Origin: Lactiplantibacillus herbarum
GTDB taxonomy: Bacteria; Bacillota; Bacilli; Lactobacillales; Lactobacillaceae
DNA length: 64,000 nt
Reading direction: 5' to 3'
Assembly: GCF_001039045.1 (NCBI RefSeq)
Contig: NZ_LFEE01000018.1
Coordinates: 129,342 to 193,341 of the forward strand
This document shows, piece after piece, positions 36,377-44,489 of the stretch (positions within the stretch are counted from its first letter, which is position 1; every line of letters begins with the position of its first letter). Under the pieces are notes generated by a model, which saw only the letters and a list, made by a program, of their open reading frames with translations, was not told the DNA's origin and did no database searches. Position numbers and translations under genes: made by a program.

Positions 36377-37585
36377 GTGCAAATGACAGCATTATTAGGC
36401 AAACGAGAATTTCGGCACTTCTTTTTAGCGGATATTATTTCCGGTTTCGGAGTCGGGTTAACCACGGTCGGAGCTAATTGGTATGTGTTACAAGTGACAC
36501 ATTCTAACCGACTAGTTGGTCTATATTTGACGGTAAACGTGTTAGCCGGATTTTTAATGGCGCCGTTAGCGGGAATCTTAACGGACCGTCTGTCACGTAA
36601 GTCAGTGATTTTATGGACATTTTTAGGTAGGGCGTTACCCATGCTGGTAATTATGTTAGTCATCGGTAAATCAGGGTTTAGTCTCTGGTCAATGGCGATC
36701 TTAGCCAGTATTACGGGAGCGGGCTGGATTACTTATATGGCAGCTTCCCGCAGTTATGTGCAGGCAATTTTACCCGTTGCCTTGTTGGGAACAGCCAACG
36801 CATTTATTGAGATTTCATTGCAAGTCGGCATGTTTGCGGCGGGGGCCGTGGCAGGGCTGATTCTAAGTTATACGGGTTTTGCCACTGTGCTACTGATTAG
36901 TAGTGCGTTATTGCTAATCGCGGCAGGGCTGATTGCAACGATTCCTAAACATGAATCGGTAGTGCCATCAAAAACGGCTGACAGTCAGCAAACTGGGTTT
37001 ATGGCCGGGATTCGCTATATTGGCAGTCAACGCTTAGTTTTTAGTCTCGGCATGCTGTCGATCTTACCGTTAATCGTGACTCAGCTATTTAACGTGTCGG
37101 CTCCGGATTACGTGGTAACCATTTTAAAAGCCAACAGTGTAGTCTACGGGTTGACCGATATGAGTTATGGTATCGGTGGACTGGTAGCCGGATTGATCAC
37201 GGGATTCTTGATTGCTAAAGTAGCGGAGCGTCGCCTGATTAGTTATCTATTTGGTTTAGCAACGTTGGGATTACTAGTTTTAACGTTAACACGGTTGATT
37301 CCCCTAACGCTGATCTGTACGTTTAGTTTGGGGTTGAGTAACTCTGTCTTACGAGTGGTCATCAATACCGTTTTGATGAAACGGGTGGCTTCCGAATACA
37401 TGGGTCGTACAACGGCAGTCTGGAATGGTACGGCGCAGTTGATCGAAGGGGGTGCTTCTACGTTATTGGGTGTGGTCAATGATACTTGGGGTGCCAATAT
37501 TGGTTTTCTGGTGATGGCAATGATCATGCTGATTGGCGTTGTATGGAGTGCGAAAGTCCTAAGCAAGGCTCGTATTAGTAGGTAG
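36377..37585 (+). CDS. MFS transporter, 12-TM (drug-efflux type)
   Basis: This 402-residue integral membrane protein has about 12 hydrophobic segments. The loop after the second is LAGILTDRLSRKSVI, the MFS motif A. It resembles MFS members related to enterobactin and macrolide exporters, but the substrate cannot be told. GTG 36377 is well spaced from AAGGGAAG; ATG 36383 is an alternative. The upstream broken Rgg gene, transcribed away from it, could once have been its regulator. Confidence 0.85.
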   Translation: MQMTALLGKREFRHFFLADIISGFGVGLTTVGANWYVLQVTHSNRLVGLYLTVNVLAGFLMAPLAGILTDRLSRKSVILWTFLGRALPMLVIMLVIGKSGFSLWSMAILASITGAGWITYMAASRSYVQAILPVALLGTANAFIEISLQVGMFAAGAVAGLILSYTGFATVLLISSALLLIAAGLIATIPKHESVVPSKTADSQQTGFMAGIRYIGSQRLVFSLGMLSILPLIVTQLFNVSAPDYVVTILKANSVVYGLTDMSYGIGGLVAGLITGFLIAKVAERRLISYLFGLATLGLLVLTLTRLIPLTLICTFSLGLSNSVLRVVINTVLMKRVASEYMGRTTAVWNGTAQLIEGGASTLLGVVNDTWGANIGFLVMAMIMLIGVVWSAKVLSKARISR

Positions 37586-37702
37586 TGTCTGTGTCAGGTT
37601 AATGTGAGTACTCAGGTTAGTTATTATTAACTGGATTATCAGCGTATTTCTGAAAAATTCTAGTATAATTAAGCTTAATAATACTAATGATGAGGTGGAC
37701 CC

Positions 37703-38215
37703 ATGGAACCGATTAAAATTTCACAGACGTTATCGATCAGCAATCACCGGGTATTTTCAGCGGATCTAAATGAACACGATACGGTGTTCGGTGGCAAAAT
37801 CTTAGCGACGATCGATGACAATTCGTCGATTGCTGCGTCGCGGGTTGCCCGCATTGAAACAGTCACGGTCTCAGTCGATCAAGTCAATTTTTTATTGCCG
37901 TTTCGGTTACAGGATTCCATGTGCGTAGAATCTTATGTGACGGGCGTTGGCCACAGTTCGATTGAGGTCTTTACTAAAATTATTGGCGAACATTTAAAGA
38001 CGGGTGAACGATTCTTAGGTTTAACCTGCTTTTCAACATTTGTTGTGACGGATCGTCAGGTGACGCTACCAGCGCTAGTAGCGGATAAGTCTGAATATGA
38101 ATTTGTGTCCCAAGGCTATGCGCAGCGGCAGAGTGAACGCTTAGCTAAGTTAAAACAGCAGCAAGCCTTCAATTCCCATATCAGTGTTGAGTTGCCGTGG
38201 CAATCAGAAGACTAG
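37703..38215 (+). CDS. Acyl-CoA thioesterase, hotdog family
   Basis: This 170-residue protein shows the YciA/BFIT-type hotdog pattern: NEHDTVFGGKILATIDDNSSIAASRVA near residues 24-50, with the Asn and Asp that activate water, and VDQVNFLLPFR. It likely hydrolyses acyl-CoA to free fatty acid and CoA. Start ATG 37703 follows GATGAGGTGG. It stands alone. The downstream gap holds the rsgA2 leader. Confidence 0.85.
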   Translation: MEPIKISQTLSISNHRVFSADLNEHDTVFGGKILATIDDNSSIAASRVARIETVTVSVDQVNFLLPFRLQDSMCVESYVTGVGHSSIEVFTKIIGEHLKTGERFLGLTCFSTFVVTDRQVTLPALVADKSEYEFVSQGYAQRQSERLAKLKQQQAFNSHISVELPWQSED

Positions 38216-38226
38216 TTGCAGATTGA

Positions 38227-38255
38227 TTGACAAAGTTAGTGCCGCCTGTTAAATT
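38227..38255 (+). promoter_or_regulatory. Predicted promoter of the rsgA2 leader
   Basis: A perfect TTGACA (38227-38232) and TAAATT (38250-38255) are 17 bp apart. The transcript should start near 38262, just before the leader ORF ribosome site. Confidence 0.65.
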
Positions 38256-38284
38256 TAGCTTATTAAATACAGGAGGGGTGTCTT

Positions 38285-38302
38285 ATGTCGGTCGTTTATT
38301 AG
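38285..38302 (+). CDS. Five-codon leader ORF (MSVVY)
   Basis: ATG TCG GTC GTT TAT TAG follows a perfect AGGAGG site (38271-38276) with 8-bp spacing. It is too short to make a functional protein and looks like a regulatory leader peptide. Its codons lie inside the 5' strands of two helices (38287-38296 and 38298-38304), so a ribosome here would open the fold. Confidence 0.5.
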   Translation: MSVVY

Positions 38303-38440
38303 GGCGTTGTTGAACGAAAAAAGTGAGTTAGACTCGCTTAGTTTCGTGTACCCTAATGTGAACGAAAAGCCGACGGAATAAGATATTCCGATGACGGATT
38401 TTTTGCGACCATAGTAGGATACTATTGTGGTCGCTTTTTT
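38287..38440 (+). promoter_or_regulatory. Candidate attenuator: nested helices and two tandem terminators before rsgA2
   Basis: Nested helices pair 38287-38296 with 38361-38374 (10 bp, A4 bulge), 38298-38304 with 38351-38357 (7 bp), 38314-38319 with 38342-38347 (6 bp), and 38321-38328 with 38332-38339 (8 bp). Then come two terminator-like hairpins. The first is 38374-38380 with 38384-38390, plus an outer CCG/CGG, and then T6. The second is 38405-38416 with 38420-38434 and T6. rsgA2 begins 42 bp later. The regulating signal is unknown. Confidence 0.6.
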
Positions 38441-38481
38441 GTTTCACAAGGGTTAGTCACTTTGTGAAAGGATTTATAACA

Positions 38482-39537
38482 TTGACAATTAATTTAAATA
38501 AATATGGTTTAACTGAAGCTTTACAACTCACTGCTAAGCAGGCACAACCTTTACAATTAGGGCGGGTGATCGAACAACACCGTGAATTGTACCGAGTAAT
38601 CAGTGCGACCGGTGAGTACCGCGCGCAAGTTACAGGAAAGCTCGCGCATCAACTAACAGCCACCACGGCGTTTCCAGTAGTCGGTGATTGGGTCTTGATG
38701 ATGGTCACGGATCATGAATCAGCGGTAATTGAACAGGTACTACCACGACAGAGTGCCTTGGCACGTGGCGTAGTTAACGGTCGGGATGGCCAACTCATTG
38801 CGACTAATATCAACACGATTTTTATCTGTATGTCGTTGAATGCCGATTTTAACGTGCGACGGATGGAACGTTATCTGACGATTGCCTGGGACAGTGGTGC
38901 GGTGCCCGTCATTGTTTTGACTAAGGTTGATTTGTGTGATGATCTACCGGAAAAGTTACGACTGTTAGCTGATGCTAGTATGGGTGTAGATACGGTAATT
39001 TGCTCCGCAACCACGGGTCAGGGGTTCACTGACTTACTACGTTATCTTGGTTCAGGCCAAACAGTTGCGCTAGTCGGTTCATCTGGTGTCGGCAAGTCAA
39101 CCTTGATTAACTACTTGCTGGGTACTGACGTGATTTTAACGAATACGATTCGCGAAGATGATAGCAAGGGGCGTCATACAACGACCAGTCGACAATTATT
39201 ACCATTGCCAACTGGTGCTTGTGTGATTGATACTCCGGGAATGCGAGAGTTACAGATTTACATCGGTAATGTTGATCAGACTTTTGCTGAAATTACGGCA
39301 TTATCAATGGGCTGTAAGTTCAATGATTGTACGCATACGAGTGAGCCTGGATGTGCAGTTCTGGCTGCACTTGCAGCGGGTGAATTGACATCAGGGCGGT
39401 TGCAAAGTTATCACAAGTTGCAACGAGAAGTCAGTTATCAGGGACTTAACTCACGCCAATTAGAGCAGGAAAAGTTGAACCGCATGTTTGGTGGTAAAAA
39501 CGTGATGAAGCAGGTTAAGCAGCGAAGTCGCCACTAA
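38482..39537 (+). CDS. RsgA paralogue, circularly permuted GTPase
   Basis: This 351-residue RsgA-like GTPase is about 50 residues longer than the copy at 4383. Motifs are in permuted order: VLTKVDL (G4), CSATTGQG (G5), GSSGVGKST (P-loop), DTPGMREL (G3), then a zinc motif C-x4-C-x-H-x5-C (CKFNDCTHTSEPGC). The C-terminus is basic. TTG 38482 is 9 bp after GAAAGGA; upstream in-frame starts fall in the terminator. It probably acts on the ribosome. A specialised or induced role is inference from its leader. Confidence 0.85.
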   Translation: MTINLNKYGLTEALQLTAKQAQPLQLGRVIEQHRELYRVISATGEYRAQVTGKLAHQLTATTAFPVVGDWVLMMVTDHESAVIEQVLPRQSALARGVVNGRDGQLIATNINTIFICMSLNADFNVRRMERYLTIAWDSGAVPVIVLTKVDLCDDLPEKLRLLADASMGVDTVICSATTGQGFTDLLRYLGSGQTVALVGSSGVGKSTLINYLLGTDVILTNTIREDDSKGRHTTTSRQLLPLPTGACVIDTPGMRELQIYIGNVDQTFAEITALSMGCKFNDCTHTSEPGCAVLAALAAGELTSGRLQSYHKLQREVSYQGLNSRQLEQEKLNRMFGGKNVMKQVKQRSRH

Positions 39538-39565
39538 GTAGTTGACGTTAATAGGAATTAAAATG

Positions 39566-39605
39566 AGCCCCGTAAATTAAGTCTTTTGACCTAATTTACG
39601 GGGCT
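39566..39605. terminator. Bidirectional terminator between rsgA2 and the surface-protein gene
   Basis: AGCCCCGTAAATTA (from 39566) pairs with TAATTTACGGGGCT (to 39605). It lies between convergent genes. Confidence 0.8.
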
Positions 39606-39640
39606 TACTTTTGAATGAAACAAGTAATGGCTTCTAAATA

Positions 39641-41188
39641 TTAATGCTTAGTGGTTACAGCAAACTTCTTAAAGATTAAGGACATGGTCATCAAGATGAT
39701 GAATAGGGTAGCACCGATTACTTGTAGTGCTGCTGACTTATTCTCATCAGTTTGTGGTAATTGTTTGGCATTTTTGCTAACGTACTGACTTGGCGTCGGC
39801 TGATTGATAACTTTACGTTCCGATGCCTTGTTAGTTTGAGTTGTCGCAGTATCGCTATTATCGTTAGCTGAATTGGTATTTTTGGCACTGGTACTTGATG
39901 AACTCAAACCTGTGTTATCTGAACTCGTGGTTGTCGAAGGCTTAATTGATGAAGTGTTAGTATTCGTATTTGACGAGCTGTTAGAGTTTAAACTCGATGA
40001 TTCTGGTTTGGAAGAATCCTTTGAACTAGAACTAGAAGAACTAGGTTCGGTTGAGCTATTTGAGCTAGAGCTTGAAGAACTAGATTCTGACGAATTGCTA
40101 GAACTGGAACTTGAGGAACTAGATTCAGATGAGCTACTTGAACTAGAACTTGAAGAGCTAGATTCGGATGAACTACTTGAACTAGAACTAGAAGAACTGG
40201 ATTCGGACGAGCTACTTGAGCTAGACTCATTTCCTGAACCTGAGCCCGAGCTACCAGATGAAGAGGTGCTACCAGTAATGGTAATTGGTCCGCCACCATT
40301 ACCGTCAGTACCCCATGACATGGTTGCAGCGTTCTTGAATTTGTAGCCGCTTGGTACTAATTCCATGTCATCAATGGTGGTGTAGTAGTCGATAATCATC
40401 AACTGATCAATGTTGTCGTTGAACTTGAAGTCGAAACCGTCGTCACGATAAGCAACGTTGTAGTCGCTGCTGGACATTTGTTGGCCACGTTTATATGAGT
40501 TGGCTGAAGTCCAAGTTCCGTAAGATACGGTTACGCCTTCGATCATTGACTGATTGTCGCCAACCGTGTCTGAAATCTTGACGTTGCTCATTTCAACTTC
40601 GCTACGGTTAACTAAAATTGTCCATTTAATCGTACCGTCATCCTGAATCGTTCCTTTTTTAGAAATGGGATCAGGATTAGGGACGATGTTGATGGTTGAG
40701 GAATCATAACCGGATTCATCATTTGATGGGAACTTAATCGTTTGTTCGCCATCCGTTGAGCCAGCATACTTAGTGGCAATATCCAAATGCATGCTTGCAT
40801 CCGTCTTACCAGCACCAGCGGCGTTGACAGTCACCGTAACCACGCCACCGTTAACAACCCCGGTTCCAATTACGGTACCAGTGTCATCGGTAACGTCGAA
40901 GGTTTCGCCTTCACTAGCAGTTTTCAGTTCACTAGGTAGTTGAATCTGAATGGTGTCACCTTCAGCTAAAGTCACGTCAGGAAAACTTAGATCATAGTGC
41001 ACCTTGATGGTACTAGCATGTGAAAAGTCAGGTCCGTTACTGACGTACGCCTTATCAACGTACTTTGAACTCTGAGTCGTATCGATCGTGGAAGCAGCGT
41101 GAATCGTAGCTCGCAGATTGAGAACGCCAAAGAATAAAGTGAATGCTGACAGCAAGGTCAATAATTGCAACAGTCTCTTTTTAAACAA
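39641..41188 (-). CDS. LPQTD-anchored serine-rich surface protein (adhesin-like)
   Basis: This protein of about 515 residues has a signal peptide (basic KKRLLQLL, hydrophobic core, cut near IHAAS). An adhesin-type Ig-fold region of about 250 residues follows, like the N-terminal parts of collagen- and fibrinogen-binding adhesins. Next is a serine-rich stalk (about 300-445). The sorting signal is LPQTDENKS, a hydrophobic helix and a basic tail, so sortase should attach it to the wall. Start TTG 41188 follows GGGGGAGA; the longer frame to 41266 lacks a site. The ligand is unknown. Confidence 0.88.
   Translation of the reverse strand: MFKKRLLQLLTLLSAFTLFFGVLNLRATIHAASTIDTTQSSKYVDKAYVSNGPDFSHASTIKVHYDLSFPDVTLAEGDTIQIQLPSELKTASEGETFDVTDDTGTVIGTGVVNGGVVTVTVNAAGAGKTDASMHLDIATKYAGSTDGEQTIKFPSNDESGYDSSTINIVPNPDPISKKGTIQDDGTIKWTILVNRSEVEMSNVKISDTVGDNQSMIEGVTVSYGTWTSANSYKRGQQMSSSDYNVAYRDDGFDFKFNDNIDQLMIIDYYTTIDDMELVPSGYKFKNAATMSWGTDGNGGGPITITGSTSSSGSSGSGSGNESSSSSSSESSSSSSSSSSSSESSSSSSSSSSSSESSSSSSSSSNSSESSSSSSSSNSSTEPSSSSSSSKDSSKPESSSLNSNSSSNTNTNTSSIKPSTTTSSDNTGLSSSSTSAKNTNSANDNSDTATTQTNKASERKVINQPTPSQYVSKNAKQLPQTDENKSAALQVIGATLFIILMTMSLIFKKFAVTTKH
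40035..40229 (-). repeat. Five 39-bp tandem repeats in the serine-rich stalk
   Basis: Units start at 40035, 40074, 40113, 40152 and 40191, each encoding 13 residues that are nearly all Ser with one Glu. Copies differ mostly at silent positions. Such arrays often change in number between strains and set stalk length. Confidence 0.8.
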
Positions 41189-41487
41189 AAAATCTCCCCC
41201 TTTTATGCTCATTATATAGCAATGTTGTAAGGGGGTACATATTAGAAATGTATTTTTAATGCTCAATTTATGTGTTCACAATATAATCAATAAGCTGGTT
41301 TGATGAGTAAACAGCTAGATTGTTTGCCAGGCATAGTAGTTAACTCATTTGCTTGAGTTGCAGGGGCTATCCGTTGATTAAATTAAACATTGAACCATGA
41401 CAACGTCTGGAATGTGCGTGCTGACTATTTTAGTTTTGATGTTATTGAATCGATATAATTAATTTATTTTTTAGATTATTCAGACGA
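41189..41487. other. Gap between surface-protein gene and TetR gene
   Basis: On the minus strand a perfect TATAAT (plus positions 41211-41216) lies close to the surface-protein gene and gives a very short leader; its -35 is weak. I see no ORF or terminator in the rest. Confidence 0.4.
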
Positions 41488-42036
41488 TCACTTATCTGAA
41501 TGATTTTGACGGGTGGCAAAACTGGCAACTAGTTGGCCCAAGTACTGAGGTGTTTCAACCATCCCATTTTGGAGCCAAGTAGTCAATACATTCACGACCG
41601 CACCTGAGAAATAGGCTAAGTAATAGGGACGCTGGATTGTTTTTGAATGTTTAGGAATACGTTCTTGTTTCAGCAGTAACGTATTCACAGTTTGAAAACT
41701 TTCAATAATGATATTAAGTTTACCGTTATTAATCAGTAATTGATTGGTTGAGGCCATTTGTTGCATCAGGGTGAAGTAATGGGTCATAAAGGTGGAAAGG
41801 TTCAGTTGAGATTGGTGGGGCAATTTGTGCAAGTATTCAAGCATAGCTTGTTCCTGATAGGCCAAAATGATTTGATCAAAACTAGTGAAGTTGCGGTAGA
41901 AGTAGGTTCGTGAGACGTGTGCGTGCTGGCATAGTTCGGTAATCGAAATGTCAGTTAATGGTTTTTGTGACATCAGTTGTAGTAAAGCTTCATAGGTAGC
42001 CGTTAAGTTTTGTTGTTTGCGGTCTTGTGGGTTCAA
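41488..42036 (-). CDS. TetR family transcriptional regulator
   Basis: This 182-residue protein has an N-terminal TetR helix-turn-helix (TDISITELCQHAHVSRTYFYRNFTS, about 25-49, of which the recognition helix is VSRTYFYRNF). The C-terminal ligand domain is of the type often annotated TetR_C_33. It is divergent from a 14-TM exporter 93 bp away, the classic repressor-pump arrangement. The short shared gap holds TGTTTAC and GTAAACA-like half sites near 42037-42065. Confidence 0.88.
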   Translation of the reverse strand: MNPQDRKQQNLTATYEALLQLMSQKPLTDISITELCQHAHVSRTYFYRNFTSFDQIILAYQEQAMLEYLHKLPHQSQLNLSTFMTHYFTLMQQMASTNQLLINNGKLNIIIESFQTVNTLLLKQERIPKHSKTIQRPYYLAYFSGAVVNVLTTWLQNGMVETPQYLGQLVASFATRQNHSDK

Positions 42037-42129
42037 TGTTTACAAAATCTCCCTTTATGTAACCTAAGTATTTATCTTTGTTCATCTTACCAGATATACT
42101 ACGGGTAATCACTGAGAGGGGCGATTATT

Positions 42130-43821
42130 TTGAAGAAGGCAACTAGAATTATCTTAACTATGACGATTGGTATCTTTCTATGTATGTTGGATACAACCGT
42201 AATGAACATCGCTTTACCGGCAATTCAGACTGGATTAAACACTGATTTATCACACCTGTCATGGGCACTTAACATCTATACAATTTTGTTCGCTAGCCTA
42301 ACGATTCCGTTGGGACGACTGGCAGATGTGTGGGGACGCGGGCGTTTATACTTATTAGGACTAACGCTGTTCTTACTGGGGTCCTTAGCGTCAGGTTTAA
42401 GTACCACGGTCACGCTATTAATTGTGGGTCGTGGCATTCAAAGTATTGGGGCGGCGATTGTTTTTCCCGCCAGCATGACGATTGGGATTCAGAGCGTTTC
42501 ATTGGCTAAACGAACGGGCGCCATTGCATTACTGGGTGTCACCCAAGGCTTGGCCGCCGCTTTAGGACCCACGATTGGTGGCGCAGTTACTCAGTTCTGG
42601 GGTTGGCGCGGCATTTTTTTGATCAATGTGCCACTAACTTTGTTGGCATTAGGATTATCCATCTGGTTATTAGATTGGCGTAGTCATGTTCGGGAATCAG
42701 TCAAGCTAGATATTGCGGGTAGTGGGCTAATTATGCTCACACTATTGAGTTTAACCCTACTACTCGTCAAGGGTAGCGACTGGGGCTGGATGAGCCAGTC
42801 AATTATTATACTAGCAGTCGTTAGCGTCATTTCGTTGGGTATGTTTATTTGGACGGAGGCGCACGTCGCTCAGCCAATGGTTTCGCTGGCGTTATTCAAA
42901 GACCGGCAGTTCAATGGCGCGGCACTTGCAACCGTGCTATCCGGAATTTTCTTAGTCGGTTTGATGGTTTTAATGCCTAGCTTTTTCACTAAAGTTCAAA
43001 ATTATTCGGAACTGATGGCGGCCATTATGATTACGCCAGCGTCAGTCATGATTTTTATGCTGTCACCAATCAGTGGACTATTGTTAGCTAAGTTAGGGCC
43101 ACGGTTAGTTATCTTGGTTGGAAGTATCGCAATGGTTGCCGGTTACGCTGTGATTAGTGTAATGAATGCTAGTCATTACTGGCAGTTCGCGGTAGCGGCC
43201 GTTTTGATTGGTGCGGGGTATGGGATCATTATTGGCCCGATTACCGTGTTAGCGGCTGGCGGCTTTACCGGCGAACTGCTGACAGCTTCGCAGAGTGTCA
43301 TTGGTGTCTTTCGTCAGATTGGGACTTCGTTAGCGGTGGCAATCTTCGTATCAGCTTTAGCGACGAACCTCACGACAGCGAAGTCACGGGTACAAACCTA
43401 TGCCACACAGACGATCTCGGCGCTATCAGTCTCAAAGCAGGTCAAGACGGATGCCTTAACGACCGTTCATCGGCAGTTGGCTGCAGAACAAAGCTCCACT
43501 AAGACAACGGCACCGATTACGCCTGCGAAAACAAAACGTTTGATTACGACTAATTATGAGAAGGTGCTCAAGCAACAACACTTACAACAGGCACCTGCTG
43601 ACGTTAAGACGCAGGTGCATCAAAAAGTAGCGCAACAAGTAACTAAACAAGTGGCAACAATGAATCAGCAACTTATCACTGCTATAACGGGCATTAAGGC
43701 CAAAACGAAGACAGAATTGACGGCAGCCTTCATTAAGCCGTACCAAGTTGCCCTACCATTTACATTGCTGATGATTTTAGTCAGTTTGTGTTTTGAACGA
43801 CGGCAACGCGCTCATAACTAA
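42130..43821 (+). CDS. 14-TM MFS drug exporter (EmrB/QacA, DHA2 family)
   Basis: This 563-residue transporter has a typical DHA2 N-terminus (CMLDTTVMNIALPAI, motif D1) and motif A in LGRLADVWGRGRLYLLG. About 14 membrane segments are present. A long hydrophilic loop (about 417-535), rich in Lys, Gln and Thr, sits between the last two helices; standard QacA-type pumps have a shorter loop there. TTG 42130 follows GAGAGGGG. It is likely repressed by the divergent TetR protein. The substrate is unknown. Confidence 0.88.
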   Translation: MKKATRIILTMTIGIFLCMLDTTVMNIALPAIQTGLNTDLSHLSWALNIYTILFASLTIPLGRLADVWGRGRLYLLGLTLFLLGSLASGLSTTVTLLIVGRGIQSIGAAIVFPASMTIGIQSVSLAKRTGAIALLGVTQGLAAALGPTIGGAVTQFWGWRGIFLINVPLTLLALGLSIWLLDWRSHVRESVKLDIAGSGLIMLTLLSLTLLLVKGSDWGWMSQSIIILAVVSVISLGMFIWTEAHVAQPMVSLALFKDRQFNGAALATVLSGIFLVGLMVLMPSFFTKVQNYSELMAAIMITPASVMIFMLSPISGLLLAKLGPRLVILVGSIAMVAGYAVISVMNASHYWQFAVAAVLIGAGYGIIIGPITVLAAGGFTGELLTASQSVIGVFRQIGTSLAVAIFVSALATNLTTAKSRVQTYATQTISALSVSKQVKTDALTTVHRQLAAEQSSTKTTAPITPAKTKRLITTNYEKVLKQQHLQQAPADVKTQVHQKVAQQVTKQVATMNQQLITAITGIKAKTKTELTAAFIKPYQVALPFTLLMILVSLCFERRQRAHN

Positions 43822-43828
43822 TGAATTA

Positions 43829-43859
43829 ACGGTCTAGTGAATGAAACTAGACCGTTTTT
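43829..43859 (+). terminator. Terminator after the DHA2 exporter
   Basis: ACGGTCTAGT pairs with ACTAGACCGT and T5 follows. Confidence 0.85.
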
Positions 43860-43883
43860 ATGTGTGGTTAGCAATATAGGAAG

Positions 43884-44067
43884 ACAAAAGGATCAGGTCC
43901 CAAGGCCTGGTCCTTTTGTGGTGTGGTATTTGGGAAGAAATACCGATGACTCATAAAAAGAGTAAAGGACGGAGTATTGCCATACTCCAATGACACCATA
44001 ACACATTAATCGTGATAAACGGTCAATTAGCGATAGTAAACAAATCGTATTATCGATTTGTTTTTTT
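43884..44067 (+). ncRNA. Candidate structured RNA with a multibranch fold and its own terminator
   Basis: A 14-bp hairpin (43884-43897 with 43906-43919) is followed by a closed junction: 43919-43924 pairs with 43993-43998, enclosing hairpins 43925-43931/43938-43944, 43949-43952/43960-43963 and 43971-43977/43982-43988. A perfect 9-bp terminator (44039-44047 with 44054-44062, then T5 or more) follows on the plus strand. No ORF with a ribosome site is present on either strand. Strand is inferred from the terminator; no clear promoter is seen. Confidence 0.5.
44038..44067 (+). terminator. Terminator without an upstream gene
   Basis: AACAAATCG and CGATTTGTT form a perfect stem with a 6-nt loop, followed by T5. 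Nothing coding ends here; it probably ends the structured RNA. Confidence 0.8.
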
Positions 44068-44489
44068 ATATTCATTTTAATATAAAATGTTTTTTGCAGA
44101 ATTTTTATGTAAAAGTACGATTCAAAGCACTCGTGTTATTAGGATGAGAGGTTGCATAAACTAGTTGCTGGAGCTATGTGGATGGCTTTCTCAGGAAATC
44201 TTAAAAGCAAGGTACTACTTAATTAGTATCATTTACATCTAATTTTAACAGGAATTAGACGTAATGTTTTTATCTAATCGATAGTATTTGTTATTTATTT
44301 TATATTAATTGTGATAAACTATTAATGCTGATAACCAATATTTAGAATGGCGGAAAGATACAATAATATCAGTAGATGATATTGAACCAAAGTACATAGT
44401 CCCTATCACTGGTGAGTTTTGATTCAAAAGTGTGTCAAAGGATAGTGGTGGTGGATAAAAATAGTTTAATTATGGGGAGTTAAGATGGT
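44068..44489. other. AT-rich leader region before the WxL locus
   Basis: This stretch is AT-rich without an ORF or clear hairpin. It probably holds the promoter of the DUF916 gene. A TATTAATTGTGATAAACT stretch near 44303 is promoter-like, but I cannot fix -35 and -10 boxes. Confidence 0.35.

Noticed and set aside
39873-40346. A 157-codon plus-strand ORF rich in Glu, Leu and Asp
   Set aside because: It is the antisense shadow of the Ser-rich repeats of the surface protein. It has no ribosome site, and its repeats follow from the other strand.
43919-43998. A tRNA gene, because of the cloverleaf-like fold
   Set aside because: There is no T-loop consensus, no D-loop GG at the right place, and the middle stem has only 4 bp. 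It is not a functional tRNA.
43893-44075. A 60-codon minus-strand ORF, possible small toxin
   Set aside because: There is no ribosome site before the ATG. The same bases form the paired arms of the structured RNA candidate, which explains them better.
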